Of a DNA stretch of 64,000 nucleotides, positions 34,965 to 47,461 are shown one piece after another. The stretch comes from Limanda limanda. Lineage: Eukaryota; Chordata; Actinopteri; Pleuronectiformes; Pleuronectidae. Within the stretch, counting starts at the first letter, position 1. Each line of letters starts with the position of its first letter. Below the pieces are notes generated by a model. It had not been told where the DNA came from and ran no database searches. It was given only the letters and a program-made list of their open reading frames with translations. A program made the translations under genes and the position numbers. The stretch is taken from contig NC_083648.1 of the NCBI RefSeq assembly GCF_963576545.1, positions 8,977,739-9,041,738 on the forward strand, given 5' to 3'.

Positions 34965-34977
34965 CCACTAGGGGGCA
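34965..34977 (+). promoter_or_regulatory. CTCF-core-like motif
   Basis: CCACTAGGGGGCA matches the CTCF core consensus CCASYAGRKGGCA. Occupancy unknown. Confidence 0.35.
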
Positions 34978-35542
34978 ATAACACGTTGGTGATGGGTCAA
35001 GCAATCAAGAGCTCAGCAGTCACCTGCGTGTGTGTCCGTGTGAAATCATGGAGGTCGAGTTTGTAAACGCGAAAAAAAGATTAAGATAAGATTTACGGAG
35101 TAATTTAGCTTAATTACCAACAACTAAGAAACTGAGTTCTGCAGTTGGAGTAAAACCAGGAAGAAGTAAACCACAGAGAAATGACTTTTATTCACAACCT
35201 CAGCTGCAGGTAATGAACCAAGACTCAATCTCAAGATGGCTGCCACCTCTCCTCACAATTTACACCATTACAAATGTTGTTATTCTATATAAAGGTAGGG
35301 GAACATTTATTAAATATTCTACCTGACTCCCATTTTCTTAAAACTGGACATATCACCTGACTACTTTGGTCCAATCATGATCCAGTGATCACACAGTAAA
35401 AGTTCAGGCCTCAGTTTAAACCAACATTCATGATGGACGTGCTCTTTAAATACTGTGATTAATGTCATGTCCCTTTTTAATGATGATATGAGCTCTTCCA
35501 TAATCTAAGGAGAATTAAACCCTGTGTGGTTATTAATAAAAA

Positions 35543-35544
<2 letters not shown>

Positions 35545-35582
<38 letters not shown>
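35545..35582. repeat. (AT)n microsatellite
   Basis: About 18 AT units in pde1c intron 1. Confidence 0.95.
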
Positions 35583-35585
<3 letters not shown>

Positions 35586-36786
35586 AAATGGCTTGAACTG
35601 AACCAGGAAACAAAAACTCAGGTCTGGAGAATCATTACACCTCGTTTTAAAAAATCTACCTTAGAATAATTCCTTCTGTTATAACAATGTCTATTGTTAG
35701 GTACACATTTGTACAGTTTCTTTTTTTTTTTTGTGGTATTTGGTATTGTTGTAAAGTGTTGACATGGATAAACAACAGTTTTATGCACATCACCCAAAAA
35801 TAATTATCCCAAAAAGAGGCAAAACAACCACAAAGAGACTCAAAATGACCATTAAGGGGCTTTTCTCATTATCCATCCATGGTTACATGGCATCATTTCT
35901 CCTGACTTTCCCCCTTGAAAATTGGAGTCAGCATCTAGTGGCCAATTACGAAAATGCATTTCAAGTGCAGTATAAAACCAGAACCTGGGACACAGTGCAG
36001 CATGTTTTGTATGTGCAAAGTAAGCTTTAGAACTGTAACTCTAAACATAGATTCACTGTATCAGAACAGAGACTTTTGTGCAGTGTCAGTAATCGGGGGT
36101 GCGTTTGTCTTCCTTTCAGCCAACGGCAGGAAGTCAGTGAAGTCTCCTGAATCTGCGGCTCAGTTACACGTTCAACAGGCAGTTCATTCAGAGATGCTGC
36201 TCCCCTCATCCCCTCACCTGTTATTTTCAGACTCAGTCATTATGCTGTTAGATGGAACGTCTCTCCTCTCAGGTTCACCGTCAATCAGTTCCCTCCCCTC
36301 CTCCCCTTCCTACAGCAGTTTTCTGTGACCTCTACCCGCCGGCTGCTGTGTTAAGTGGGCAGAGGTTCCTGCAGGGCAACGGTCTCTGAAGCGACAGCAA
36401 CAATTATAGTGCTTTCAAAATGGCTTACATGGCACTTTGAGGCAATTGTGGTTTAATGGGAGAGTAAGTGACTCTGCACAAGGTTCACCTCCTCTATTAT
36501 TGAGAAATGAGAAGACATAAAAACAGACATGCAGAAGAGACGTGTATATATGAATGGAAATAAATGGTAAAGCCAGTCAGGGCAGCATATTGACGAGAGT
36601 GGGATTATGCATGTGACTAAGATGTGGAGGAAAATGTGGCTGTCTGGCTATTTCTTTTTCCCCCAGATAGGCATTTTAGCGATTGCGATATTAAAACAAA
36701 ATATGGGAAACAAACAAACATACGATGGATTTAAAATTGTTGAAAACCACATCGCTTGATTCTCTCCCGTCTCTTCCTTCCTCCAG

Positions 36787-36837
36787 TGGCAAATGAAGAC
36801 GCAGAGACCTCCATGAGACCGCAGGCCAGTTTTTCAC
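36787..36837 (+). CDS. pde1c: pde1c long isoform, coding exon 2
   Basis: A 51-nt exon between CCTTCCTCCAG and CAC|GTGAGT. Joined to the preceding G it encodes VANEDAETSMRPQASFS, matching the long PDE1C N-terminus (VANE ... SFSR), and its last C starts the Arg codon completed by the next exon. The 51 nt preserve frame (phase 1 in, phase 1 out), so skipping it would give an in-frame shorter variant. Confidence 0.85.
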
Positions 36838-37059
36838 GTGAGTCTCATTTTATATCTGTGAATCTTCATTATTTGCCACCTCACTAAACTCATTCAAGTC
36901 AAATCATGTCACCTTTTTTCAAGCTAAGCAATGAGTCAATGAGATATTTGCTGTTGAGACCTTTTGCAGCATTAAAAGTCATTTTTTAAAAACTCAGGTA
37001 AAAGATTTTGTTGCTGCTAACAATCTAAAATATAATGGTTTCTTCTCTAAACCCACACC

Positions 37060-37170
37060 TCATCCTTTCACCAAGTTTGGTAGTTAATCCATCTTGTAGT
37101 TTTTGTGTATTCCTGCTAACAAATAATCCCATATGAAAAGATAACCTGCTTGGAGGATGTCAAATTGGCT
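37060..37170 (+). repeat. Dispersed repeat, family A (end fragment)
   Basis: CACCAAGTTTGGTAGTTAATCC, TAGTTTTTGTGTATTCCTGC, TAACAAATAATCCC and ATAACCTGCTTGG match the common end of family A. Confidence 0.65.
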
Positions 37171-37271
37171 GTGATCTGATGAAGGTCGATAAAACCCTCC
37201 TCTATGGCAAAGGCTACTCGTTGCAGTGGTAGTATTACTTCTCGAGACAAACTAGTATTGACAGCATACAT

Positions 37272-37286
37272 CCACAAGGGGGCAGC
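37272..37286 (+). promoter_or_regulatory. CTCF-core-like motif in pde1c intron 2
   Basis: CCACAAGGGGGCAGC is a near-consensus CTCF core, 191 bp before the third coding exon. Confidence 0.4.
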
Positions 37287-37462
37287 ATTATCAAGGCTCT
37301 TAATTCTCTTTCTCCTCCCAGTGAGATTCTGAATAGTATGTAATTTGTCTTAATTGTATTTTTTGATGCTGTCAACAAAGTGAAACTTGATTCATGACCT
37401 TATACAAAACGACTGAAACAAAAATGAGACTTTGCTTTTTGTTTTTTTTCTGTTGTATGCAG

Positions 37463-37628
37463 GCTCAAAGTCCCAGAGTGCATTGTGGAACGCCATCACC
37501 GCGGGGATGGGGATCAAAGGCAAAGAACAGAAGCCCCCCTTGAATGACCCGCGAAGTCCTGAAGAGATTCTGGCCGACGAGCTTCCCTCCGCAGACCAAC
37601 CCGACGCCACAGAGAAGACGGCCATCAG
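37463..37628 (+). CDS. pde1c: pde1c long isoform, coding exon 3
   Basis: Acceptor TTGTATGCAG, then 166 nt encoding SKSQSALWNAITAGMGIK and later PRSPEEILADELPSADQ, ending TAI plus AG at CAG|GTTTGC. The PEEILADELP block is a hallmark of the long PDE1C N-terminus. The outgoing phase (two bases, AG) equals that of the microexon at 52949, so both isoforms can join the same downstream exon (LRSLVKQLERGE in vertebrates), which I do not find in this window. Long transcripts therefore splice over 47175-52949. Confidence 0.88.
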
Positions 37629-37939
37629 GTTTGCCGATGCTAAAGCCACAGAAAAGCAAATGGTTTACGGTTTATTATGCGTTGGTTGGCATAGAGTGAA
37701 TCCAGGGCCATTGACAGCCTGGTCCGGCTCATTATCTCCTACAGGTGTAATTTGAATACTGTCGATAAAGCTCTTCAGCAGAACACAGGGAGGAAACAAG
37801 GCAACATACACAGCAAGGCAGTATTATTCTGCTCTGTGTATATGTTTTGACAATGATTAATGCACACTTTATTAAGTTGGCAAGATTGGAACCTCTGCTT
37901 ATTTTCTATGAAGAGGATAATCATCTGTGTCTGACATTT

Positions 37940-37942
<3 letters not shown>

Positions 37943-37984
<42 letters not shown>

Positions 37985-37987
37985 ACA

Positions 37988-38033
<46 letters not shown>
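37943..38033. repeat. (CA)n microsatellite
   Basis: About 45 CA units with CAGA interruptions near 37980. Confidence 0.95.
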
Positions 38034-38035
<2 letters not shown>

Positions 38036-41000
38036 GGTAATTGCTATGTACGGCTGCTGACCTCAAGGGATGTGGGCATGATTGATTCCACCTTGATAAC
38101 AAGGACTTCAAACCACCATTAACATAATTTGTTGTCACTTTTAGAATATTGAACGTCTTTTAACGCCTGATTCCAATTAACCTTGATGGCTCCGGAGACT
38201 GTTACAAATGCCGCAGGTGGCGAGAAAGGATCATTTGTCAGAGGATGCTAAGAATGCTCCTGGTGCGCAATAGCAACCTTTTGATTGTATGCAAAATAGA
38301 CAGGGAGTTACGGGAAGCTGATTTGTTCAATTCATGTTCGAACACATTTGTGTTGCCAGCCTTCGCAGAGACTCACTCACGAGATTGTGGAATCTCATCA
38401 TGACTTGTTGGTCTCGTTTTGTTTTTTCACTTCACGGTAACACGTGCTTCTCCTCTGGTGTTTCTCTGCGATATATCAAATTACAGTGCAGTTGTTCTCA
38501 GCTATAGTCGCCCCCCCTCAGAACACAGAATTATTTCTCTTTTCCGGAGTCACACGGTGACAAAGAGAAAGTGATTTTCCACCTGACTGGGCACAGCTTG
38601 TTCCCTCATTTAAAAGCCACAGCTCAGATTTGAAAGAAAAACGAAGGCAGCTCAGGGCAGCTAAAAGCCCCCTCGTCTTCCTCAGAGGAAACAGGTCATT
38701 TGTCCGCAGAGACACAAGCTGATTTCAGTGTCTTTTATCAAGACAAGTTCAGAATGCTGCTCAATCTGCGGCTGAGATGAAAAACTTGTATTTATGTCGA
38801 CTGACCTGCAAGTTCTGATTCATTTCAGTTCCCCGAACAGTTTGATTAGAGGAACAATATCATACAACACAAGAAATAGTTTTATGTTTATGAAAGGAAT
38901 TTGACGTGTGGAATAGGGTTTGCACCTGTTGAATTTAGGGATATACAGTTAGAGCGTATATAGCTCTTTGTAGTTATGGAGCGTATGGCTCACATTAACC
39001 TGGACAGCCATCTTTGTCCTTGTCTGGGAAATCCCACAGAGGGCAGGTGAAGTCTCCGGACAGGCCAACAGTGGTTAAGAGAGGCCAAATCCACACGGAG
39101 TTGTATGGATCTACAACTGAATGACAAATGGTAAGATAATGGTACAGGGTGATTAAACGACTGCGGAAGTCGGCGTAATCCATAAAATGATGTAACCACA
39201 GTGTCACCTCCGAGGCCAGAGTGATGGCTGTTATCCTCCAGGCGATGATAATTAGATTTTATTGGCGAATGGAGAGGGGGATCACATGATTTGTAGCTGG
39301 GCAGGATGAGAGTGATGGCAGAGTTAGAGGACAGGGGGTATATACGGATGTTAACTGGGGTGGAATGAAGGTACAATTCAGCTGAGGTCCAGGTGAATAG
39401 GGCGGAAATTAATTTTTTAATGTCATTTTTAAAAGCGCTGTTTTGATTAAACTCCAGTTGATTTCTTTTCAGTATCTTTTCCGTGTCCCTCGAAGCTGCT
39501 TGACTGTTTTCTTTTTTCTCTCGTCTACGTTCAGATCCTCTGAACGGTGGTTAACACTTCACACACACAACAATTGGTGAAATTGTTTTTAGATCTCAGC
39601 TGCGGTTAAAACACAGTTAAGTGCACGCTTAGTCACAGAGTGCGGGGATAGAAAATAGTATGGAGCCATTAGTGTTTAAGAACACGCTGACTCATCTGTG
39701 TGGCCGGTGTCGTGCAGTTATTGCTTCTCATTAGGGAAGCTGTAAGTATTTTTGAATGGACTATGAGGTGGATTCATTCAAACGGTGAGACCAGTCATTT
39801 TATTAAAGGTATCGTTGTATAAAGAGTGTTGTGTTATTGTTTTCCCTGAAGTCCAAAAACGCCTACAATGTGCTGCTTGTAGCATCACTTCTAGTCACCA
39901 CACGACCACCACTACACCACACAGATGGCAGTTTGTCCCATTATAGGATGATCAGATCGAGCTTGTGTCCAGATGTCCAACTACCCACCTGTCTCTGTGG
40001 CTGCTGCCTGTGTGTCTGTGAATCTCCTGCAATCCAACCTCCACTGGGAAATACCTTGCTCTCCATCCAGACTGCTAAGTGACCTGTGTACCTGGAGAGC
40101 TTCCTGTCAGTCCTGAATTTTCAGCTCCAGCAGCCACAGCTTGTTTAGTGGGACCCAGTGGATTCAAGTGGACTGGTCAAGGTCAACCAACAGCTGCCGA
40201 TCACTCACCCTTGATGTGCAGATGACCTTTTGGTGGGTTTTGGCTTTTCCTCACCCCTACCAAAGGCGATGGCTTGTTTGGAAGTGGTGGTCTTCACAAT
40301 CAATTATGTACTGTCCCTTTCCAGGTGCCTTTGTGCAGTGGAGGATGTGATCCAGGGTTCCTAGCTTTTGCCCCATACGTACAAACTAGATGGGCTTAAA
40401 AGGACCTTCATGAGAAATCTTGTGTGAATTCCTTTACCTAATGTTTTTAACATTTGGAATTTGTTCCTCAGACAAAGATTTAAACGGTAGCATCTAAAAC
40501 AATTACACAAATAGACGTGAAAAGTCTGAATCATCAGATAGAGAGATAACGGGCAGTCGCACATGCAGCTCCTCCGTGGTCAGTGTGATTTATTCACTGG
40601 TTAATTGGATGCAGTGTGCCGCTGTGAACTTTGCAGCTGATTAAGGCGGCTGTCTCCTCCGTGGCAGCCGGCAGTTTTGGAGCGTGACCCCTCCTTTGGC
40701 TGCAGCCGCGGGTTCACAGACCCCCACTGCCATCCCTTGTGCCGCAACAACCTCCATCACTAGCTTCACTAGTCGGCTAATGAGGCTCCGCTGCCGGGTG
40801 TGACACTGGCTCACGGAGGCACATGGGCTAATGGTGGAGCTATTCATTAAAATGACTGAAGTGTAACCTTACAGTTCTGATGTTCAAGAGCTGCAGTGCT
40901 GCTGTTTGCCTCATGATGCCATGTATTCATAGATCCACTATGAACCAGTATAAATCAACAAGAGCTTTCTCAATAATAGGAAACAAATACAGTTTGGTGT

Positions 41001-42559
41001 TACATAAAAATTGTATAAAGCCTTTGACCTCTGCTTCGATCGATATGTTTGTTTTTGTTTATCCCCCATCTGCCTACAACTTGTCAATAAGAAAAATAAG
41101 TCTTTGGTTATTGTTTGCAGAAAATAGATCAACAGAAACGTGTTGGGTTTGTTTGTACACCCATGATGTGAAGAGTCCTTTCCTTGAGGGCTTTGCACAC
41201 ACATCTGATTGTTGCTTGGAGGGGATCTGGAGGTGGTGGTCGGCAGCAGGATTTTGTCTCCGCGGCATTAATTAGTATGACTGTGTGTCAGGTTTGAGCC
41301 ATGTGAGTTACTGTGACTGTGCCGTTTCCTGAGCCTTGACCCTGAAGTGAACTCTTGGACAGGAAATCGCATCCTTTTTTTTATGGCATGTCAGCAAAGA
41401 AACCCAATTAAAATGAGAAATTAAGCATGAAGACACAATCACTTGTATCGACACACTGGATGTTGAATGGCTCTTTTAAAAGAATGACTGAGCCATGAAA
41501 CCATTTTTAAAAACATTGCATAAATTATATATTTGATAGTGAAGTCTAAATTAGAGCTCAAGGGACATTTTTGATATTGACAGTGACTCAAATGGCTTTA
41601 AAATTAGTGCAACACCCGACTCGAGAGCTATGTGTGCCTGTAAGCTGCTTTTTGTTTGGGTGATCCGTTCTTTTTATAGACTTCTCAGTTACTAAGCTCG
41701 CACAACCTACTGAACTCTACCTGTGGAGTGTGGCTGGTAACCAGTAGAGGTAAACCAGGGGCGAGTGAGGAGATTGTACCAATAAGTCAAAGTGCCTGAA
41801 GCAGATCTAAAGGTTGGAGTTAATATTGTGACATGGCTACAAAGAGATGCTAATGATGACCAGTGTCGGCTGAAGCAGGGGTAGTTAAAATAGATATTTT
41901 TGTAATAACATATTGGACATAAGGTTTAGGGTTGCAGTCAGATCAATACGACTAAGACTGTTATTGTTTTGGCTGCTTTGAGCTACAAGCTAACATGTGC
42001 AGAAGCCGGACGTGTGACCTGTGGGTGGTGCTAGATTAGATGTCAGGCAATCATCTCCATGATCATCTTTCAAAGTGTTGAGCCAAATGAGGAGGTTGGT
42101 GAGAGTTTCATTGAATTTGTGACCATTTTCTATATTATACATAAATAAATTGTCATAAAACTTGCTACATAGTGTTTAACAATCTACTACAGGCTTTCTT
42201 TACATGCAACATACTTCAGTGTCTAAAAAATTATCATTGTATTAGCTACAGTGACAGTTTAGACCTTTATAACCAAAGGGCTATAAGAGAAGGCCTTGTT
42301 TAAATTGCCTCTATGCTACGTGAGCCCTCAGTTCAGCAGCTGCATGCATCACCTTTGACCTATGGGTATCTCTCTTAGGGATGAAGTAATAGGAACTTTC
42401 TCCTCTGGGGTATTTTTCCACCTCCATCATTCTCCAAATAAATGGAGCTTGATGCCCTCAATTTCTCCCACCCATCCTTCCATCTCCAATACGTCCAATA
42501 CAAAGGGAGAAATTAAGTATAGATGGGGAATCGTATTTTATGATAAATGATCTTCAGCA

Positions 42560-42800
42560 AAATGTGGTCATTACCGCTGAGGCGATTGCTATTTTGATGC
42601 ATAGATATCCTTATCGAACCGCCAGGAAATTTAAATGAGATCTGAATTTTTCATGTACCTCCAAATGGCCGGCGCTCTTAATGTCTTGATTTGGATGTGT
42701 GAGCTTTGAGGGAGCCCGAGCTCAGTGGCAAGAATACCTCAGCAGCGCGTAATTTCCAGCCGGTCCCTCCGTCATAGTCATGGAAACAAGTCATTTTCAT
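42560..42800. promoter_or_regulatory. Candidate conserved non-coding block in pde1c intron
   Basis: Non-repetitive, balanced composition with TTTAAATGAGAT, GCGCGTAATTTCCAG and TCATAGTCATGG-type elements and no open frame. Proposed from texture only. Confidence 0.2.
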
Positions 42801-44669
42801 CGGACTTGATTCATTGGGTCTTTTTTTCAGGGCAGTTGTTGTAAATTAATTAGTCAGGCACGTATTTAGATTATTATCACATGTACGAACATGTTTTGGG
42901 CTCTTTTACTGGTTCATCTGTCTTGAAACTGAATAAAATGCAGTTTTTTAATCACCCAAACAGCAAAGCCTTTATTCACATTTTTCAATGTTTTCATCTC
43001 CACGTTTGATATGCGAGTGTTACCATGTGACTACAGTGATGAATGTATTTACTCTGTTTGGACCCTTCACACTGCTAATTACCCTGTTTCCCACTCAGAT
43101 TCTATTCGGCGTACGATTTGTAAATGAGCGACAAGTGAAAGACTGCAGTGTATTCCTAATATTTCACCACATTCCCTGCATGGTTGTAATTGTGTCCTTT
43201 CAGTTGGTCCTTTTCCCCGCAAGGTGTTTCATTCATCAGCCGGCAATGTAATTAAAATATTCTGAGATTCCTTTGGTACAAAAGCTGGAGGCCACATCTC
43301 TCTGAACAAGCTACATTCTTGTTCCTGCTATTTCACGCATTAAGTGAATGTGGGATGTTATAAATATTTTCTGTTTCAGGCTTTAGAATCATACTCAAGG
43401 TTCTTTTTCTAATCGAACATCTCTTATTGAGTGGCCAGACAAATAAAAACTTCAGGATTCTGACCTTTTGTTTGTCAAAGATAGTGATGATTCAGCCCAC
43501 TAGCCACGATTCCTCAAAATATTCATACAATGTTTGCAGTCAGTAGAAGAAAAAATGCGGCCTTGATGTTGTGAGGCAGAGCAGTGAGGGTGAGGAGGTC
43601 TGGGTGGTGAACGGCTGCAGAGAATATAACGCAGGAAAGAAACCAGAGTGGGCATCCTGTCAGATCCTGTCCTTGCACTTACTGTTTCTGCTTTCCTGCT
43701 TACTGTTTTTCTGCAACCTTGACCAAGCGTTCTTGAAACAAATTGTTTTCTAAGCTTTGTTTATTGTGTTTCTGCTCCTGGCATCGAAGTTTCACGGCGT
43801 GAGAAGCCAGTCATCATAGAAACAAGCAAAACAAGTGAATGGAAAGAAAAGCTAGTGAGAGACAAATGAAGCCGACTTTCTAACCTCCAAGCAATGCACG
43901 AAACTAGAACTAGCACTAGAATACACATACAATACGTATACATATGGAGGCGTTCTTTCTTTTCCCATATCCTGTCCCTCCAAGGTTTGTGGAAACCCCT
44001 TTAGTATTGCTGCTACAAAAAACAACAAACCAACAAACGTACCGGGGCAAAAATATGATGATGGTTATAAATGTGAATGTGGGATTGGAAGTTTGTGAAA
44101 TGTAAAAAAATCGTGAAATTACCAATAGTTCTGAAGCTGGAACGGATCTGGGGTTTCGGACGTTGTTCAACAATCTGGCAGATTCCTCTGTTGAAGGATA
44201 CTGACACTTCAACAATAAATAAACCATTGTTTATGTCTTATTAGGACAGTGTCATCATAGCTCAGTGATTTCAGTCCCTAAAAGCAGACACACACTTGAA
44301 TTCAGGCAGGTTTAGTGAAGATACTTTCTGGAAACTAACTTTCAGGCTCACGTGCTGATGACCTGCCTGTATCCAGGTAGATGCAGTTAATCTCAGCTAC
44401 TGTAAACTACTGCATCTTGCTTTGCTTTGTCCTTTCCTGAGTAAACATTCACATTGACCTTCCTGCTCCTTGCCCTGTTTTTCACAGAAACTTTCTCACC
44501 AGGCTCGACCTTGTTCAGTGACACACTTCCACACACAGATGACAGGAGGCATCAGGTCCCTGGTGTGTAAACCTGTGAACAGCGAGCAGTGAAAATGTGA
44601 AGTTACTCTCGTGGTTTCCCCCCGAGTTGACCCGTCAGCTCTGCCCTGGGGGCCAGCATACCTCCACAA

Positions 44670-44700
44670 AAGAGAGAGAAAGAGAGAGAGAGAGAGAAAA
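44670..44700. repeat. (AG)n tract
   Basis: Nearly pure GA/AG run of about 30 bp. Confidence 0.9.
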
Positions 44701-45283
44701 ATGGCACTGACACATTGATGAAGAGTGGATGGAAGAAAGCAGCCAGAAAGAGAAAAGACACAGAAAGGCATAGACGGGGGGGGAAGGAAACACAGATAAG
44801 TGCGCCTTTGAAGAGAACATCAGCAGGCGTCATGGCACTCAGGCAAACCTTTCTCCTCCCTCCGTACGGTGGCCCCATCTCGGTAGATGAAAGCAGGAGC
44901 CTCTTTGAGGTGGTGCCCTGGCATTATCCCTGCATCCTGCATCAAGTAATTGAAAGACCCCGAGTGTAGTGTATGGTGGGGGGGCTCGGGGAGAAGGGGA
45001 GAGGCACCAGGCTGAGTCATGCCTGCAACTTTTGGACTGGCAGACAGTGAGGAAAGAGAGGGGTTTAGACCTTCAGTGAGCGGGGGACCAACGAAGAAGA
45101 AGAAGAAGAAGAACAAGCAGTAGAAGAAGTTTCATATGATTGGATACATTATATCTTGTATCTACTTATTCCAGAAATCTCTGCCTGTCTGTCTGTGGAT
45201 CACATGCCCCAAGAACTGGTCATGTTATCACCTTCACACTTTAGGGGCCAAGGAAGTGCAGTGTCGAATTTAGTGTGAATTGG

Positions 45284-45618
45284 ATTTAAGATAAGATTTA
45301 AGATACATTTATTTGTCCCAAACACATGCACAGACATGCACAAGCACACTCATGCAAGGAGGGAAATTTAACCTCTGCTTTTAACCCATCTGGTGCAGGA
45401 CACACAGAGCAGTGGGCAGCCGTGTACGGCACCCGGGGAGCAGATGTTGGGGGAGTAAGGTGCCTTGCTCAGGGGCACTAGAGCAGGTTAGGGAGAATCC
45501 TCTTGGATTTTTGGACAGATCAATCCAGGCTCGTCTTTTTGTTGTTTCTCCGTGGAGTCGAACCAGAGACCTTTTCTGCCCATAGTCCAAGTTTCTGCCA
45601 CTAGTCCACCGCCTCTCC
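45284..45618 (-). mobile_element. tRNA-derived SINE, minus strand
   Basis: Read on the minus strand, the 5' head has an A-box-like TGGACTAGTGG (45598-45608) and a B box GGTTCGACTCC (45554-45564). A unique body follows containing the common fish block around GTGCCTTGCTCAGGGGCA, and the 3' end is a simple ATCTTA-type repeat tail (45284-45306). Pol III boxes plus a simple-repeat tail define a SINE. It is about 335 bp, intronic in pde1c and opposite in orientation to the gene. Confidence 0.8.
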
Positions 45619-46780
45619 ATGGAAGAGCGATATGTTCACTATCAATAAACTTTGAATATAGCGGCAGCCGGGACTCATGAAAGCAAGTGACGCTCACGAT
45701 CAACATTGCAGGTGAACATCTTTTTTATGCAGTTTCAGAAAGAAATGTGCCACCAGCAAACAGCCCATTCCAAACAGGCAGTAGTAGTATAATGTTTTTT
45801 CAGGCTGACAAGGAACCAGCTATGTTGCATGCACCCCCCAGGCAGCTGGCCTCTGAGTATTAACGTGTTTATTATACAATTTATTGGGAACAAGACGAAT
45901 GAATACTAAGCTCCTCCTGCTAGAGTCGCTGATTGAGCTTTTAGTATGGAAGGAGTATAACACATAATATATGCAGGACCTGTGATGGTTTATATCGCTC
46001 GTAAAAGGGTCTTAATTTTCAAACTGGCCTGCTGCCAAGTTATCTGACCAAATGAAGCAGGAAGGACATTGGTGGTTGTAAAAATGTAGAGTACGACCCC
46101 ATGGCATTCGGATGCTGCTGTGAGCCGTGTGTATGTTATTAAAACAGAATAGTAGTGTATGTGTTGCAATGCTTTTATTTGGGGGGGTTGGGGACGATGG
46201 ATCAGTGTAATCTGGGGCAAATCAGTGTCGATGCCCTGTCGGCTCTATTTAATCCTCCTTGCAGTGAGACTTAATGTGTCACGTCAAATGTACGATCTGC
46301 TTTTTGTGAGACAAGTACATTGTCACTTGGTCACATTTTCACCTTTTGATGAAGTCTGTGTTTGTTCCATGTCATTCACCTTTCACACAAATGTATGTGA
46401 AGTGAAGAAAAGAGGACAAGAAGCTGTCATGTCTCACAGGTGGAGAATCCAGAGAGGTTTTCACTCACACCTTCGTCATCTCTCCTCCCGAAGGTCTCGT
46501 CCTCCTGTTCCTCTCCGTCCTCCCTCGCTCCCTCTGCTTTTTTTTTCTTCTTCTTTTTCTTCCAGTGGATGACACAGAACATGGTTTCTCATTATCAGCC
46601 AGACTCCTCCCTCTCTTTGACTGCTGGTGTTTCTCCTCCCTCCCTCTTGTGCGGAGAGAGGCTCGGCAGTGAGCGTTTAATCCCGGATTGCGTTGCCCTG
46701 CCGTCTGCATCCCGTCGTTGCTGGGAGAGCATGGCACGGCTCCAGGACCCCTGTCCTCACACAGGAGAGAAGTGAACGAG

Positions 46781-46835
46781 TGAGAGAGAGAGAGCGAGGG
46801 AGGGAGGGAGGGAGAGAGCGAGAGGGAGGGAGAGT
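46781..46835. repeat. (GA)n/(GGGA)n purine tract
   Basis: GAGA and GGGA units, about 340 bp upstream of the short pde1c start codon. Confidence 0.9.
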
Positions 46836-47174
46836 GGAAAGAGGTGCAGTTGGGCTGTTTCACGACTGTCACAGCTACTTGTGCGCTGCCCCTGCACTGT
46901 TGCTGAGTTTCAGTCCCACACTCTCTCACACATAAACAAGAGAGGGGGGTGGGGGGGACAAGAAAGAGAGAAAGAGGAAAGGATGACGGGCGTTCTGTCG
47001 CAGCTTTGGGTGCAAATGTGATTGAAGAGATCTCCCGGGTTCCAGCACATCCTCGCCACCTCGCTCTGCTTGTTGCGTCTTCCTCACCGCTCTCACTTAG
47101 GAGGGATTAAACTTTTTTTTTTTTGTTGTTGTTGATCTCTCGTTGGCACATCGGGAACTCTGAGAGTCTCCGAC

Positions 47175-47275
47175 ATGGAGTCTCCCACCAAAGAGATCGA
47201 GGAGTTTGAAAGCACGTCCCTGAAGTATCTCCAGCCGGAACAGATTGAAAAGATTTGGCTCCGGCTCCGGGGACT
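47175..47275 (+). CDS. pde1c: pde1c short isoform, first coding exon
   Basis: ATG at 47175 in a good context (GACATGG) opens 33 codons plus CT and ends at GGACT|GTGAGT. The peptide starts MESPTKEIEEFESTSLKYLQ and continues PEQIEKIWLRLRG, essentially identical to the short vertebrate PDE1C N-terminus. KYLQPEQIEKIWLRLRG corresponds to the first half of the N-terminal calmodulin-binding helix in PDE1 enzymes, which the long isoform here lacks. It joins the microexon at 52923 to make GLRKYKK. An upstream GA-rich, CpG-containing segment is the likely promoter. Confidence 0.93.
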
Positions 47276-47333
47276 GTGAGTATACATCCACTTTGACTCT
47301 TTTCAACAAGTGTGAAGAAATGCTGTGTGATAT

Positions 47334-47461
<128 letters not shown>

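Larger units (their letters stand above)
29270..36786 (+). other. pde1c long-isoform intron 1
   Basis: 7.5-kb GT-AG intron. It contains a (TG)n tract close to the donor, several dispersed repeats, an inverted-repeat element (34411-34570), an RFX-like motif and a CTCF-like core. No further exon is recognised. Confidence 0.8.
36838..37462 (+). other. pde1c long-isoform intron 2
   Basis: 625-bp GT-AG intron containing a family A repeat end and a CTCF-core-like motif. Confidence 0.8.
37629..47174 (+). other. pde1c intronic region before the short-isoform first exon
   Basis: No recognisable exon. It contains a (CA)n tract, a tRNA-derived SINE (45284-45618), purine tracts and non-repetitive blocks with homeodomain-like cores (39170-39330, 42560-42800). 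The last few hundred bases, with GA-rich and CpG-containing sequence, probably include the short-isoform promoter and 5' UTR. Confidence 0.55.

Noticed and set aside
38990..39376. 128-codon minus-strand frame
   Set aside because: Composition is not protein-like (scattered His/Pro/Ser/Leu), two frames overlap, and no flanking splice or start signals support it.
45554..45608. tRNA gene
   Set aside because: A and B boxes are present, but no acceptor stem or anticodon arm can be closed; it is the head of a SINE.
46465..46929. 154-codon minus-strand frame near the short pde1c promoter
   Set aside because: Largely translated GA/CT low-complexity DNA (Ser-Leu-Pro runs); a shadow of simple repeats.
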